The notes under the pieces: generated by a model
What the model saw: only the letters and a program-made list of their open reading frames with translations
The model's database searches: none
What the model was told of the DNA's origin: nothing
In this document: positions 33,362 through 41,208 of the stretch, one piece after another
Layout: every line of letters starts with the position of its first letter
Position numbering within the stretch: position 1 is the stretch's first letter
NCBI GenBank assembly: GCA_963712765.1
Contig: CAVQIX010000006.1
Location: 226,778-290,777, forward strand
DNA length: 64,000 bases
Direction of reading: 5' to 3'
From: CAXMST01 sp963712765
GTDB lineage: Bacteria > Actinomycetota > Thermoleophilia > Solirubrobacterales > 70-9
Made by a program: the position numbers and the translations under genes

Positions 33362-33603
33362 TGCTCCACGGTAGCGAGCCGGGCGATGACGGCGTCCCTG
33401 TCGAGGGTCAACTCGGAGACCCGTGCCCCATCTACCTCCACCACCGGAATCAGTTCGAGCAGTTCCCGATGGAGCATCTGATCGCTCTCGATGTCGATCT
33501 CGTGCAGCTCGAATCCACCCTCGCGGCCGATCTCGAGCAGCTGCTCGCGCGCCTCCTCGCAGAGGTGGCAGCCGGGGCGGCTGTAGAGCACGACCTGCTT
33601 CAT
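33358..33603 (-). CDS. Glutaredoxin-like (DUF836) thiol protein
   Basis: The 81-residue protein has the thioredoxin-fold start VVLYSRPGCHLCEEAREQLL with a CxxC active site (Cys10 and Cys13), then the cis-Pro segment ELIPVVEVDG. It is a small thiol-disulfide oxidoreductase. The ATG at 33603 gives the usual length; an in-frame ATG at 33627 adds 8 residues and overlaps tsaD. Overlap with rex (ATGA) suggests a shared redox role. Confidence 0.85.
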   Translation of the reverse strand: MKQVVLYSRPGCHLCEEAREQLLEIGREGGFELHEIDIESDQMLHRELLELIPVVEVDGARVSELTLDRDAVIARLATVEQ

Positions 33604-33610
33604 CGCGACC

Positions 33611-34597
33611 TCAATGGGCGAGGGCATCGAGGTCGAGGTAGTCGGGATAGGGCAGCGCCGACAGATGGGCCGCAGCGGCTCCGATCATCGCCGCGTTGTC
33701 GGTGCAGAGCTCGAGCGGGAGCAGCTTCAGCCGCAGGCCCTCCGCCTCGCAGAGCTCCTTGGCCTCGGCCCGCAGTGGGCCGTTCGCGGCCACCCCGCCG
33801 CCCAGCACCACGGCATCCCACTCGCCGCGGGAAACCGCGCGGCGGAGCTTCGAGATCAGCTGATCGACCACGGCCGCCTGGAAGCTGGCCGCGAGATCTG
33901 CCCGCCGCTCCCCGACCTCGGCCTCGGTGAGGTCGCGAACCACGTAGACGAGCGCCGTCTTGAGACCGCTGAAGCTGAAATCGAGGCCCGGGTCCCGGCT
34001 CATCGCAACAGGGAACTCGAACGCTCCAGGGTCGCCCCCCTCGGCACAGGCCTCGATCGCCGGCCCGCCCGGGTAGCCGAGGCCCAGCAGCCGGGCAGCC
34101 TTGTCCAGGGCCTCGCCGGCGGCGTCGTCGAGCGTCCTGCCGAGAATCTCATAGGCGCCCGGCTCCCGAACCGAGGCGAGCATCGTGTGGCCGCCGCTGG
34201 CGATCAACCCGAGGAACGGCGGCTGGAGCGGATCGGGCTCGAGGTAGGCGGCGGCGAGGTGGCCGAGAAGATGATCTACCGGGATCAGCGGCTTGCGGGC
34301 GCTCGAGGCGATCGCCTTGGCGCTGCTGACTCCGACCAGCAGCGCTCCGATCATTCCCGGGTGCGTGGTCACGGCGACGGCGTCGATCGATGCGAGATCG
34401 GCGCCGGCCTCGCGCAGCGCTGCCCGGATCACCGGATTGATCAGCTCGACGTGATGGCGAGAGGCGACCTCGGGGACGACGCCGCCGTAGCGCTCATGCG
34501 CCTGCGCCTGCGAGGAGATCACGTTGCTGAGGAAGCGATCCCCATCGACTACGGCCGCGCAGGTGTCATCGCAGGAGGTCTCCAGCGCCAGGATCAT
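33611..34597 (-). CDS. tsaD: tRNA threonylcarbamoyladenosine transferase subunit TsaD
   Basis: The 328-residue ASKHA-fold protein starts ILALETSCDDTCAAVV and has the metal-site histidines in ASRHHVELINP. It also has LIASGGHTML, the DDAAGEALDKAARLLGLGYPGG loop and VVLGGGVAANG. It transfers threonylcarbamoyl to A37 of ANN-decoding tRNAs with TsaB and TsaE, also encoded here. The ATG at 34597 overlaps rimI. tsaC is not in the window. Confidence 0.95.
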   Translation of the reverse strand: MILALETSCDDTCAAVVDGDRFLSNVISSQAQAHERYGGVVPEVASRHHVELINPVIRAALREAGADLASIDAVAVTTHPGMIGALLVGVSSAKAIASSARKPLIPVDHLLGHLAAAYLEPDPLQPPFLGLIASGGHTMLASVREPGAYEILGRTLDDAAGEALDKAARLLGLGYPGGPAIEACAEGGDPGAFEFPVAMSRDPGLDFSFSGLKTALVYVVRDLTEAEVGERRADLAASFQAAVVDQLISKLRRAVSRGEWDAVVLGGGVAANGPLRAEAKELCEAEGLRLKLLPLELCTDNAAMIGAAAAHLSALPYPDYLDLDALAH

Positions 34598-35070
34598 CCG
34601 TCCGGGTCGCCGAGCCACATGATCAGAGCGTCCTCGTTGTTGTCGTGGTAATAGCGCAGCCGGCGCCCGGCGGGGCGGAAGCCGAGCCGCTCGTACATCG
34701 CGATCGCGCCCGAGTTCGAGAGTCGAACCTCGAGGGTGTAGCGCTCCTGGTGGCCCGCCCGCGCGAGCATCTCCTCGATCAGCGCCGAGGCGACACCCCG
34801 GCGCCGGAGCTCCTCCTCCACGGCGACGTTCATCAGGTGCCAGATATCGGCGTAGCGGGAGCAGACCAGATAGCCGGCGAGCCCCTGCTCGGTCTCGGCC
34901 GCCAGACAGACGCCCGACGGCTTCGAGAGCTCGAGCACGAACATCGCCAGCGACCACGGCGCCGGAAACGAGCGACGCTCCAGCGCCAGGACCGCCGGGA
35001 GGTCGGCGTAGGTGAGGCGGCGCACGCTGAGCTCGGCGCCGGAGAGGATCGGGCTCTCAGCCGCTGCCAT
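34594..35070 (-). CDS. rimI: Ribosomal protein S18-alanine N-acetyltransferase RimI
   Basis: The 158-residue GNAT protein has LERRSFPAPWS at the N-terminal helix, the acetyl-CoA loop EEELRRRGVASALIEEM (R/Q-x-x-G-x-A/G) and the C-terminal NSGAIAMYERLGFRPAGRR. The YYHDNNEDALIMW strand is typical of RimI. It sits between tsaB and tsaD, the classic context. It overlaps tsaB by 14 bases. Confidence 0.92.
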   Translation of the reverse strand: MAAAESPILSGAELSVRRLTYADLPAVLALERRSFPAPWSLAMFVLELSKPSGVCLAAETEQGLAGYLVCSRYADIWHLMNVAVEEELRRRGVASALIEEMLARAGHQERYTLEVRLSNSGAIAMYERLGFRPAGRRLRYYHDNNEDALIMWLGDPDG

Positions 35071-35761
35071 CGCGCTTCCGCCAGCGGTCGGCGTCGGGTC
35101 GTCTCAGGTAAAGCGGCATCACATTCTCCGGCGGGCCGGATTCGGCCGAAGCGCCGATCAGGCAGACGTAGCGGGCACAGAGCCGATGGGCCGGGTCCCG
35201 ATCGCCGGGAACCGCGGCGCCCGCGGCTTGAAGCTCCAGGCGGAATCGTATCGCGCCGTCGCCGACGGCCAGAGCCCCCTCGAGACCACCCGCCCACTCG
35301 GCGAGCCGGTCGGGGGCGCAGACGACCGGAGGGGACGCGTCATCGCCGCCCGGCTCGATCTTCGCCGCGAACACCTCTCCGCGGCGGGCGTCGATCACCG
35401 CGAGACGGCCGCGGCCGGCGGCCGGCGGGATGCCGGCCGCCAGGGCCGCGGTGCTCGCTACGCCGGCGAGCGGGAGCTCGCGGCCCTGGGCCAACGCTCG
35501 CGCGGTCGCCACGCCGATACGGATCCCGGTGAAGGAGCCGGGGCCGATTCCGACCGCGATCAGCCCCACCCCGGCCCAACCCCCGGCCTCATCCACCGCC
35601 GACTCCACCGCCGCCATCAGCTCGGGCCCGTGCCGAGGGCGGCCGTCGGCGCCCGGCGGGACCGAACGCTCGGCGCGGACATCGACCTCACCGCCCTCGA
35701 CGGCGCCGACCGCGACCGCCGTATCGGGAGTCGCTGTGTCGATGCCCAGCACCATGGTCAT
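35057..35761 (-). CDS. tsaB: tRNA threonylcarbamoyladenosine biosynthesis protein TsaB
   Basis: The 234-residue protein has an incomplete ASKHA fold: MVLGIDTATPDTAVAV at the start, then GIGPGSFTGIRIGVATARALA and VIDARRGEVFAA. It is the TsaD paralogue that scaffolds t6A synthesis. It overlaps tsaE (ATGA) and rimI, forming one translation-coupled run. Confidence 0.93.
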   Translation of the reverse strand: MTMVLGIDTATPDTAVAVGAVEGGEVDVRAERSVPPGADGRPRHGPELMAAVESAVDEAGGWAGVGLIAVGIGPGSFTGIRIGVATARALAQGRELPLAGVASTAALAAGIPPAAGRGRLAVIDARRGEVFAAKIEPGGDDASPPVVCAPDRLAEWAGGLEGALAVGDGAIRFRLELQAAGAAVPGDRDPAHRLCARYVCLIGASAESGPPENVMPLYLRRPDADRWRKRDGSG

Positions 35762-36207
35762 CCCTCGACCTCGACCACGATCCGCCGCCGGTCCCCGTCG
35801 GCGTGTTCGATCGAGACCCGCGCCCGCACCCGCTCCAACTCGGGGCTCCCCTCACCCGCAGCCGGCCATTCGACGAAGCTGATCCGGTCGGAGCCGAAGT
35901 AGTCAGCGAGCAGCTCCGGCTCCTCGTCGCCGAGCGACTCGAGCCGGTAGAGGTCGAGGTGGGCGATGACCGGGCCCGACGAGGAGCCCTCAGGCAAGGC
36001 GTAGAGCTGCCCCACGGTGAAGGTCGGCGATGTCACCGGCTCGGATACCCCCAGCGCCTGCGCCGCCCCGCGAACGAAGGTGGTCTTCCCAGCGCCGAGC
36101 TCGCCCTCGATCAGGACGACGTCCCCGGGCCGGAGCTCGTCCGCGAGCCCGGCGGCAACAGCCTCGGTCTCGCTCGCGCCACCGGTGCTTGTTCGCATCG
36201 ATCCCAT
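35758..36207 (-). CDS. tsaE: tRNA threonylcarbamoyladenosine biosynthesis ATPase TsaE
   Basis: The protein has Walker A in LIEGELGAGKTTFVRG, the SPTFTVGQLY segment and the HLDLYRLES and FVEWPAAGE motifs of TsaE. It energises the TsaBD complex. Three Met codons lie close together at 36216, 36207 and 36198; I took the middle one, which leaves a typical N-terminus. It is the first gene of the tsaEB-rimI-tsaD run. Confidence 0.92.
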   Translation of the reverse strand: MGSMRTSTGGASETEAVAAGLADELRPGDVVLIEGELGAGKTTFVRGAAQALGVSEPVTSPTFTVGQLYALPEGSSSGPVIAHLDLYRLESLGDEEPELLADYFGSDRISFVEWPAAGEGSPELERVRARVSIEHADGDRRRIVVEVEG

Positions 36208-36265
36208 CGAGGCCAATTACACACCCCGGCACGCCCCCGCGGCCGCTGCCGCCAGGCGGCGCAGC

Positions 36266-36964
36266 TCAGCGACCGAAGAGGTCGAGCTGATCGGTCGGCG
36301 GCTCGGCCGCAGGGGTCGGCTCTGCGACGGGGACCGGCTCGGGCCCTGCTTCCGGCTCCCCCCGAACCTGATCCTGCTCGGGCAGCGGCTGGACCAGCAA
36401 CTCGCGGATCCGGCCGAAGTCCTCGATCAGGAGCTCCTTCATCTTCGGCGTCCGCAGCGCCGCGGCCGGATGCAGGAGGGGGAAGACGAAGACCGTCCGA
36501 CCACCGAGCTGATGTACCTGCGGGGTTCCGCGGACCCTCGTGATCCCGGTCTGATTGCCGGTGATCAGCTTCGTCGCGAAGTTGCCGAGGGTCGCAACCA
36601 CCCGCGGCTCGATCAGCTCCACCTGTCTGCTCAGGTAGGGCTCGCAGGTTGCGATCTCGATCGGCTGCGGATCGCGGTTTCCCGGCGGGCGGCACTTGAG
36701 CACGTTGGCCACGAAGACCTCCTCCCGCTCGAGCCCGATGCCGCCGAGCAGCTCGTTGAGCAGCTTCCCGGCTCGGCCGACGAACGGCAAGCCCCGGCGG
36801 TCCTCATCGGCGCCTGGGGCCTCGCCGACGAACATCAGGTCGGCGTCGGCATCCCCGGCGCCGAATACGACCCTGGTCCGGGTCTCCGAGAGCGGGCAGC
36901 GGGTGCACCCGGAGGCCCCGTGGAAGAGCTCGACGAGCTGGTGGCGTCGGGTCTCGGCGCTCAC
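36266..36964 (-). CDS. Uracil-DNA glycosylase, family 4
   Basis: The 232-residue protein has the family-4 Fe-S cysteines (GCTRCPL, VLKCRPPGN, ATCEPYL). Its active-site motifs are FVGEAPGADEDRRG and LLHPAAALR. It removes uracil from DNA. The GTG at 36964 overlaps the FmdB-like stop (GTGA), so the longer open frame upstream is rejected. A Pro/Glu-rich C-terminal tail ends DQLDLFGR, which resembles a sliding-clamp binding peptide (QLDLF). Confidence 0.93.
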   Translation of the reverse strand: MSAETRRHQLVELFHGASGCTRCPLSETRTRVVFGAGDADADLMFVGEAPGADEDRRGLPFVGRAGKLLNELLGGIGLEREEVFVANVLKCRPPGNRDPQPIEIATCEPYLSRQVELIEPRVVATLGNFATKLITGNQTGITRVRGTPQVHQLGGRTVFVFPLLHPAAALRTPKMKELLIEDFGRIRELLVQPLPEQDQVRGEPEAGPEPVPVAEPTPAAEPPTDQLDLFGR

Positions 36965-37236
36965 TTCGATCTGCGCTTGTCGCCCCCGCCCGAGGAGCGG
37001 GCCCGATCCATGCTCTGCTTCCAGCGCTTGCGAGCGCCGTCGCGATTGACGCCGCGCTTGTCCTCCAGACGCCGGCGCTGGCCGGCGGTGGGCTGCCGGC
37101 TCGTCGCGAACATCGACAGCCGCCGCTCCGCTGCCTTGACGCCACACTCCCTGCACTCGACGATCTCGGTACCGGCGTCGACAAGGGCCTCGAAGCGGGC
37201 ATCGCAGCGGGGGCATTCGAACTCGTAGAGGGGCAC
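36961..37236 (-). CDS. FmdB-family zinc ribbon protein
   Basis: The 91-residue protein opens MPLYEFECPRCDARFE and has a second pair in VECRECGVK, a four-Cys zinc ribbon of the FmdB family, followed by a basic tail. Family members are regulatory or of unknown role. It is translationally coupled to the uracil-DNA glycosylase and heads the long minus-strand gene run. Confidence 0.85.
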   Translation of the reverse strand: MPLYEFECPRCDARFEALVDAGTEIVECRECGVKAAERRLSMFATSRQPTAGQRRRLEDKRGVNRDGARKRWKQSMDRARSSGGGDKRRSK

Positions 37237-37303
37237 GACGGTGATCGTAGTGGCATGCCCGGAGACATCCCTGCAGCCTGATCGCGCCCGGCCCCCCTCG
37301 CCC

Positions 37304-37309
37304 TATAAT
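37304..37309 (+). promoter_or_regulatory. Putative -10 box for the DUF2520-panC-panB operon
   Basis: A perfect TATAAT lies 106 bases before the first gene, predicting a start site near 37316 and a leader of about 100 bases. No good -35 is visible, so the promoter may rely on an activator or an extended contact. Confidence 0.5.
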
Positions 37310-37314
37310 CCCTG

Positions 37315-37381
37315 CTGTGGCCGTCGGCCGTGACCTCGCTCAGAGGCATGGACCGGGGAATGGCCGCCTGAGTACCCACGG
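37315..37381 (+). other. Structured leader candidate upstream of the pan operon
   Basis: The outer arms CTGTGG and CCACGG can pair (6 pairs including one G-T). Inside, CTCAG-A-GGC and GCC-GC-CTGAG form a bulged stem with a 15-base loop (37339-37372). GGCCGTCGGCC at 37319-37329 can instead form a hairpin that competes with the outer stem. Alternative pairings of this kind occur in regulatory leaders, and a pan RNA motif is known upstream of pan genes in other phyla. No match to it is established here. Confidence 0.35.
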
Positions 37382-37414
37382 ACAACAACACGCAGACGCC
37401 GACCGGTATCTCCC

Positions 37415-38215
37415 ATGCGGGAACTGGAACGGAACCAAGCAGACATCAACGCGCCCGAAGAGGCGCTGGCGCCGATCGCCGTGATCGGTCGAGGGCGCGT
37501 AGGCGGCTCGATCACCGGGGCCGCCCAGGCAGCCGGGATCCCCGCCGCCTCGGCCGGTCGCGAAGACCTGTTCGAAACCTGCGCCGAGGCCGAGATCGCC
37601 TTGATCTGCGTTCCCGACGAGAGCATCCCCGCGGTTGCGGCGGAGCTCGCCGAGGGCGCTCCCGGACTGCGCTTCGTCGGCCATGTCAGCGGCGCGACCC
37701 GGCTCGACGCCCTCGCACCCAGCGCCGCCGCCGGAGCGTCGCTGTTCTCTCTCCACCCGCTGCAGACGATCCCCGATCCGGCCACGCCGCTCACCGGCGC
37801 TCCGGCTGCGATCGCGGGCTCCGACGCCGCGGGGCTGGATCTTGCCTGGCGACTCGCCACAGCGCTCTCGATGCGGCCGTTCGAGGTCGCTGAGGAGCAC
37901 CGTGCCGCCTACCACGCGGCTGCCGCGATCGCCTCGAACTTCCTGGTTGCGCTCGAGGAGAGCGCGGCCGAGCTGATGGCGGCGGCCGGGATCGAGGAGG
38001 GCCGCGAGCTGCTCGCCCCGCTGGTGCTCCGCAGCGCCGCGAACTGGGCCGAGCGTGGCGGCGACGCTCTCACCGGCCCGATCGCACGTGGAGACGACGC
38101 CACGGTCGGCACCCATATCGACGCGCTCACCGTCGCCGCCCCTGAACTGATCCCGGTGTATCAGGCCCTCGCCGAGCGGACCCGCGAGCTTGCATCGGGG
38201 GCGGTGGAGTCGTGA
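37415..38215 (+). CDS. Rossmann-like/DUF2520 protein in the pantothenate operon
   Basis: The 266-residue protein has an NAD(P)-type Rossmann start (PIAVIGRGRVGGSITGAAQ), CVPDESIP, and the DUF2520 C-terminal helical domain (EHRAAYHAAAAIASNFLVALEE). The fold resembles ketopantoate and 6-phosphogluconate dehydrogenases. It is translationally coupled to panC and panB, and the same gene pairing is known in Mycobacterium. I infer a redox step linked to pantothenate, possibly ketopantoate reduction, but this is not shown by the sequence. Confidence 0.85.
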   Translation: MRELERNQADINAPEEALAPIAVIGRGRVGGSITGAAQAAGIPAASAGREDLFETCAEAEIALICVPDESIPAVAAELAEGAPGLRFVGHVSGATRLDALAPSAAAGASLFSLHPLQTIPDPATPLTGAPAAIAGSDAAGLDLAWRLATALSMRPFEVAEEHRAAYHAAAAIASNFLVALEESAAELMAAAGIEEGRELLAPLVLRSAANWAERGGDALTGPIARGDDATVGTHIDALTVAAPELIPVYQALAERTRELASGAVES

Positions 38216-39126
38216 ACGTGGTGCGGACCAAGGCCGAGCTGCGCGATCGGCTCGCACCGGTGCGCGGCGCCGGGACGACGATCGGCCTGGTGCCGACGAT
38301 GGGGTACCTGCACGAGGGCCATGCCTCCCTGCTTCGCGGCGCCCGCGAGCAGACCGGCTTCGTGGTCATGAGCCTGTTCGTGAACCCGACGCAGTTCCGG
38401 CCGGGCGAGGATCTCGCCACCTACCCCCGCGACGAGGAGCGCGACGTCGCTGTCGCGGAGCACGAGGGCGTCGATCTGATCTACGCACCGTCGGTCGAGG
38501 AGGTCTACCCGGAGGGCCATTCGACCTCGGTGCTGGTCGAGGGGACGTCCGAGGTTCTCTGTGGGGACCCCAAACGCCGCGGAATCGAGCACTTCCGGGG
38601 TGTGACGACGGTCGTCGCCAAGCTCTTCAACACCGTGCAGCCGGATGTCGCGTTCTTCGGGCAGAAGGACGCCCAGCAGACCGTCGTGATCAGGCGGATG
38701 GTCGCCGATCTCGACTTCCCGGTGCGAATCGAGGTACTCCCGACAATCCGCGATCTGGACGGCCTCGCGCTCTCGTCGCGCAACGCCGACCTGGGTGCCG
38801 ACGGGCGCGGGCGGGCGCCCGCGATTCACTCCGCGCTCGAGGAGATCCGCGCAGCCGCCGCAGCCGGCGCCGAGCGGCTCGAGCCTCTGCTCGAGCGTGC
38901 GCGAGATCGGATGCGGGAGTCCGGGATCGAGCCCGAGTACCTTGAGGCCCGTGACGCCGAGGATCTCTCGCCGGTCGAGAGCTTCAACGGTCGCCCTGTG
39001 TTGGTCGCGGTGGCCGCGCCCGTGGGCGACGCGCGCCTGATCGACAACGTCGTCATCGAGCCCGAGCCCGAGCCCGCGCAGCCGCGCGTGCGCGATCGCC
39101 GAGCCGAGAGAGGAACATACGAATGA
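38212..39126 (+). CDS. panC: Pantothenate synthetase
   Basis: The 304-residue protein has the PanC motifs LVPTMGYLHEGHASLL (ATP-binding HxGH), FVNPTQFRPGED, FFGQKDAQQTVVIRRM and DGLALSSRNADL. It joins pantoate and beta-alanine with ATP. The GTG start overlaps the DUF2520 stop and the end overlaps panB (ATGA). The C-terminal 20 residues are an acidic/basic tail beyond the usual end. Confidence 0.95.
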   Translation: MNVVRTKAELRDRLAPVRGAGTTIGLVPTMGYLHEGHASLLRGAREQTGFVVMSLFVNPTQFRPGEDLATYPRDEERDVAVAEHEGVDLIYAPSVEEVYPEGHSTSVLVEGTSEVLCGDPKRRGIEHFRGVTTVVAKLFNTVQPDVAFFGQKDAQQTVVIRRMVADLDFPVRIEVLPTIRDLDGLALSSRNADLGADGRGRAPAIHSALEEIRAAAAAGAERLEPLLERARDRMRESGIEPEYLEARDAEDLSPVESFNGRPVLVAVAAPVGDARLIDNVVIEPEPEPAQPRVRDRRAERGTYE

Positions 39127-40043
39127 GCATCGCACCCAAGGTTCCCAACACTCCCCCCGGCGACCGAGCCCCAATGAGCCTTCCCCGCCTCGCGAAGATG
39201 AGGGAGAACGGCGAGCGGATCGTGATGGTCACCGCCTACGACTACCCATCGGCCCGGGTCGCGGAGGAGGCCGGTGTCGACCTGGTTCTGGTCGGCGACT
39301 CCGGCGCGATGACCGTGCTCGGGCACGACTCGACGGTGCCGATCGGCATGGAGGAGATGCTGATGCTCTCCGCCGCCGTTCGCCGCGGATGCACGATGCC
39401 GTTGCTGATCGGAGACATGCCGTTTGGGTCCTACGAGCAGTCGAACGAGCAGGCGATCGAGAATGCCCAGCGCTTCATCAAGGAGGCCGGATGCGATGCG
39501 GTCAAGCTCGAGCGCGGCGGCGCCAGCGTCGACCGCGCCCGGGCGATCATCCGCGCCGGCGTACCGGTGATGGGCCACGTCGGTCTGACGCCTCAGACCG
39601 CAACGCAGCTCGGTGGGTACAAGGCTCAGGGCCGGACGGGAGAGACGGCCTCGAAGATCGCCGAGGACGCCCTTGCGCTCGAAGCCTCGGGCTGCTTCGC
39701 GATCGTCTTCGAGGCGGTGCCCGCCGCGGTCACCGATGCGATCATGCCGAAGATGGGAGTGCCGGTGATCGGCATCGGCGCCGGAGCCACGACCGACGGT
39801 CAGGTGCTCGTCTTCCACGATCTGCTCGGGATCAACACCGGCCACGTCGCCCGGTTCGTGAAGCGATACGCGGCGATCCACGAACGGATGGTCGACGGCG
39901 TCGGCCGCTACGCCGGCGACGTCCGCGCTGGTCGTTTCCCGTCGGAGGATCACACCTACTCGATCGATCCCGACGAGCTCGAGGCGTTGCGCCAGTACCT
40001 CGACCAGGAGAGCCTCGCCGCGAACACCCCCTGGGACTGGTAG
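39123..40043 (+). CDS. panB: 3-methyl-2-oxobutanoate hydroxymethyltransferase
   Basis: The 306-residue TIM-barrel protein has TAYDYPSARVAEEAGVD, VGDSGAMTVLGHDSTVP (metal Asp), MPFGSYEQS, KLERGG, VMGHVGLTPQ and IGIGAGATTDGQ with LLGI. It makes ketopantoate from ketoisovalerate and methylene-THF. It is the third gene of the coupled DUF2520-panC-panB set; panD and a canonical panE are not in the window. Confidence 0.95.
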   Translation: MSIAPKVPNTPPGDRAPMSLPRLAKMRENGERIVMVTAYDYPSARVAEEAGVDLVLVGDSGAMTVLGHDSTVPIGMEEMLMLSAAVRRGCTMPLLIGDMPFGSYEQSNEQAIENAQRFIKEAGCDAVKLERGGASVDRARAIIRAGVPVMGHVGLTPQTATQLGGYKAQGRTGETASKIAEDALALEASGCFAIVFEAVPAAVTDAIMPKMGVPVIGIGAGATTDGQVLVFHDLLGINTGHVARFVKRYAAIHERMVDGVGRYAGDVRAGRFPSEDHTYSIDPDELEALRQYLDQESLAANTPWDW

Positions 40044-40060
40044 CCAGGTACGCTCGCGGC

Positions 40061-40477
40061 GTGACGATTCACAACGACGAGATCCGTCTGCAGACCGATG
40101 GGGACGGAGACACGATCGATATCACCCCTGAGGTAGCGACGATCGTCTCGCGCGTCGGTCGCCGCGAGGGCACGGTCACCGCGTTCGTCCGGGGCTCGAC
40201 CGCAGCGCTGACGACGATGGAGTTCGAGCCCGGCGGCGTGCACGATCTGCGTGCTCTACTGGAGCGCCTGATCCCCAGCGAGGGCGCCTACGAGCACAAC
40301 CGGCTCAATCACGACACCAACTCACACGCTCACCAGCGGGCATCCCTGATCGGGCCCTCGGAGTCGATCCCGATCCTCGACGGGCGGATGGTGCTCGGCA
40401 CCTGGCAGCAACTGGTCCTGATCGACTTCGACGACAGCCCCCGGCAGCGGACGGTCATCGTCCAGGTCGCGAGCTGA
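40061..40477 (+). CDS. YjbQ/UPF0047 family protein
   Basis: The 138-residue protein matches the UPF0047 fold, with the conserved histidines in HNRLNHDTNSHAHQRASLIG and the strand WQQLVLIDFDDSPRQRTV. Some members have weak thiamine-phosphate synthase activity, but the true role is unsettled. The GTG at 40061 follows panB by 17 bases, so it may be read with the pan operon; the longer open frame lies inside panB and is rejected. Confidence 0.85.
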   Translation: MTIHNDEIRLQTDGDGDTIDITPEVATIVSRVGRREGTVTAFVRGSTAALTTMEFEPGGVHDLRALLERLIPSEGAYEHNRLNHDTNSHAHQRASLIGPSESIPILDGRMVLGTWQQLVLIDFDDSPRQRTVIVQVAS

Positions 40478-40516
40478 GCCCGCAGGCCGCAGGAGCGACA
40501 GGGTCATGGCCTCGGG

Positions 40517-40530
40517 GGCGTCGCGACGCC
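40517..40530. terminator. Short palindrome between convergent genes
   Basis: GGCGTCGCGACGCC is a perfect 14-base palindrome in the 54-base gap between the convergent yjbQ-like and acyltransferase genes. It could act as a small bidirectional terminator; there is no T-run. Confidence 0.3.
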
Positions 40531-40531
40531 G

Positions 40532-41140
40532 TCAGTCGCCGTAGGAGATCTCCTTCACGACCTTCGCCGGTGCGCCGACTGCGATCGACCGCGGCGGGAT
40601 GTCCCGGGTGACGACGGAGTTGGAGCCGATCACGGCGCGCTCGCCGATCTCGACCCCACCGGTGACCACCACGCCCTTTCCGAGCCAGACGTTATCGCCG
40701 ATCCGCACCGGACCCCTGGCCCGAAACCCCTGCCAGGTGATCGGCATCTCGGGGTCGTCGAAGCGATGGTCGGAATCTCCGACGAAGCAGTGATTGGCGA
40801 ACATCACGTGGTCGCCGATCTCGATCCGCTCCTGCGCGGCGAGCATCGTCTCCCGGTTCAGGATCGTCCCCCGCCCGATCTCGATCGAGGCATCCGGCGC
40901 CATCGTGATCCAGCAGCCCGGCTCCAGGTGGGATCCCTCCCCGATCCGCAGGCGTCCGTCGTCGAGCGCCGCCAGGACCTCGCCCTCGATCGGGTGGCGC
41001 ACGTAGAAGCCGCCCCTGGCGGCGTGCCTGTCGATCCGTAGCCGCGTCAGCGGGCGGTGGGCGCGCTCGTACCAGCGTCGCTTCCGCAGCCAGGGGCGCC
41101 AGCCCTTCTGGGGATGGATGTGCGGATCGCCGTCGGCCAT
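40532..41140 (-). CDS. Hexapeptide-repeat (left-handed beta-helix) acyltransferase
   Basis: The protein carries the repeated [LIV]-G-x4 units of a left-handed beta-helix (RIGDNVWLGKGVVVTGGVEI, GERAVIGSNSVVTRDIPP), the HHF-like catalytic region DSDHRFDD and an N-terminal helical part. It is related to sugar- or serine-type O-acetyltransferases. The ATG at 41140 (MADGDPHIH) is preferred over 41227. The acceptor is unknown; the divergent neighbour is not informative. Confidence 0.82.
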   Translation of the reverse strand: MADGDPHIHPQKGWRPWLRKRRWYERAHRPLTRLRIDRHAARGGFYVRHPIEGEVLAALDDGRLRIGEGSHLEPGCWITMAPDASIEIGRGTILNRETMLAAQERIEIGDHVMFANHCFVGDSDHRFDDPEMPITWQGFRARGPVRIGDNVWLGKGVVVTGGVEIGERAVIGSNSVVTRDIPPRSIAVGAPAKVVKEISYGD

Positions 41141-41208
41141 CGCCGGACAGGTTGGCAGCCGGCGCCCGATCCCTCGTCCGAGGCGGCGGATCAGGGAGAC
41201 TGCTTGCG

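Noticed and set aside
37303..37860. 185-codon minus-strand ORF across the pan operon leader
   Set aside because: It overlaps the DUF2520 gene in antisense and crosses the TATAAT box and leader; the composition is Ala/Ser/Arg-rich.
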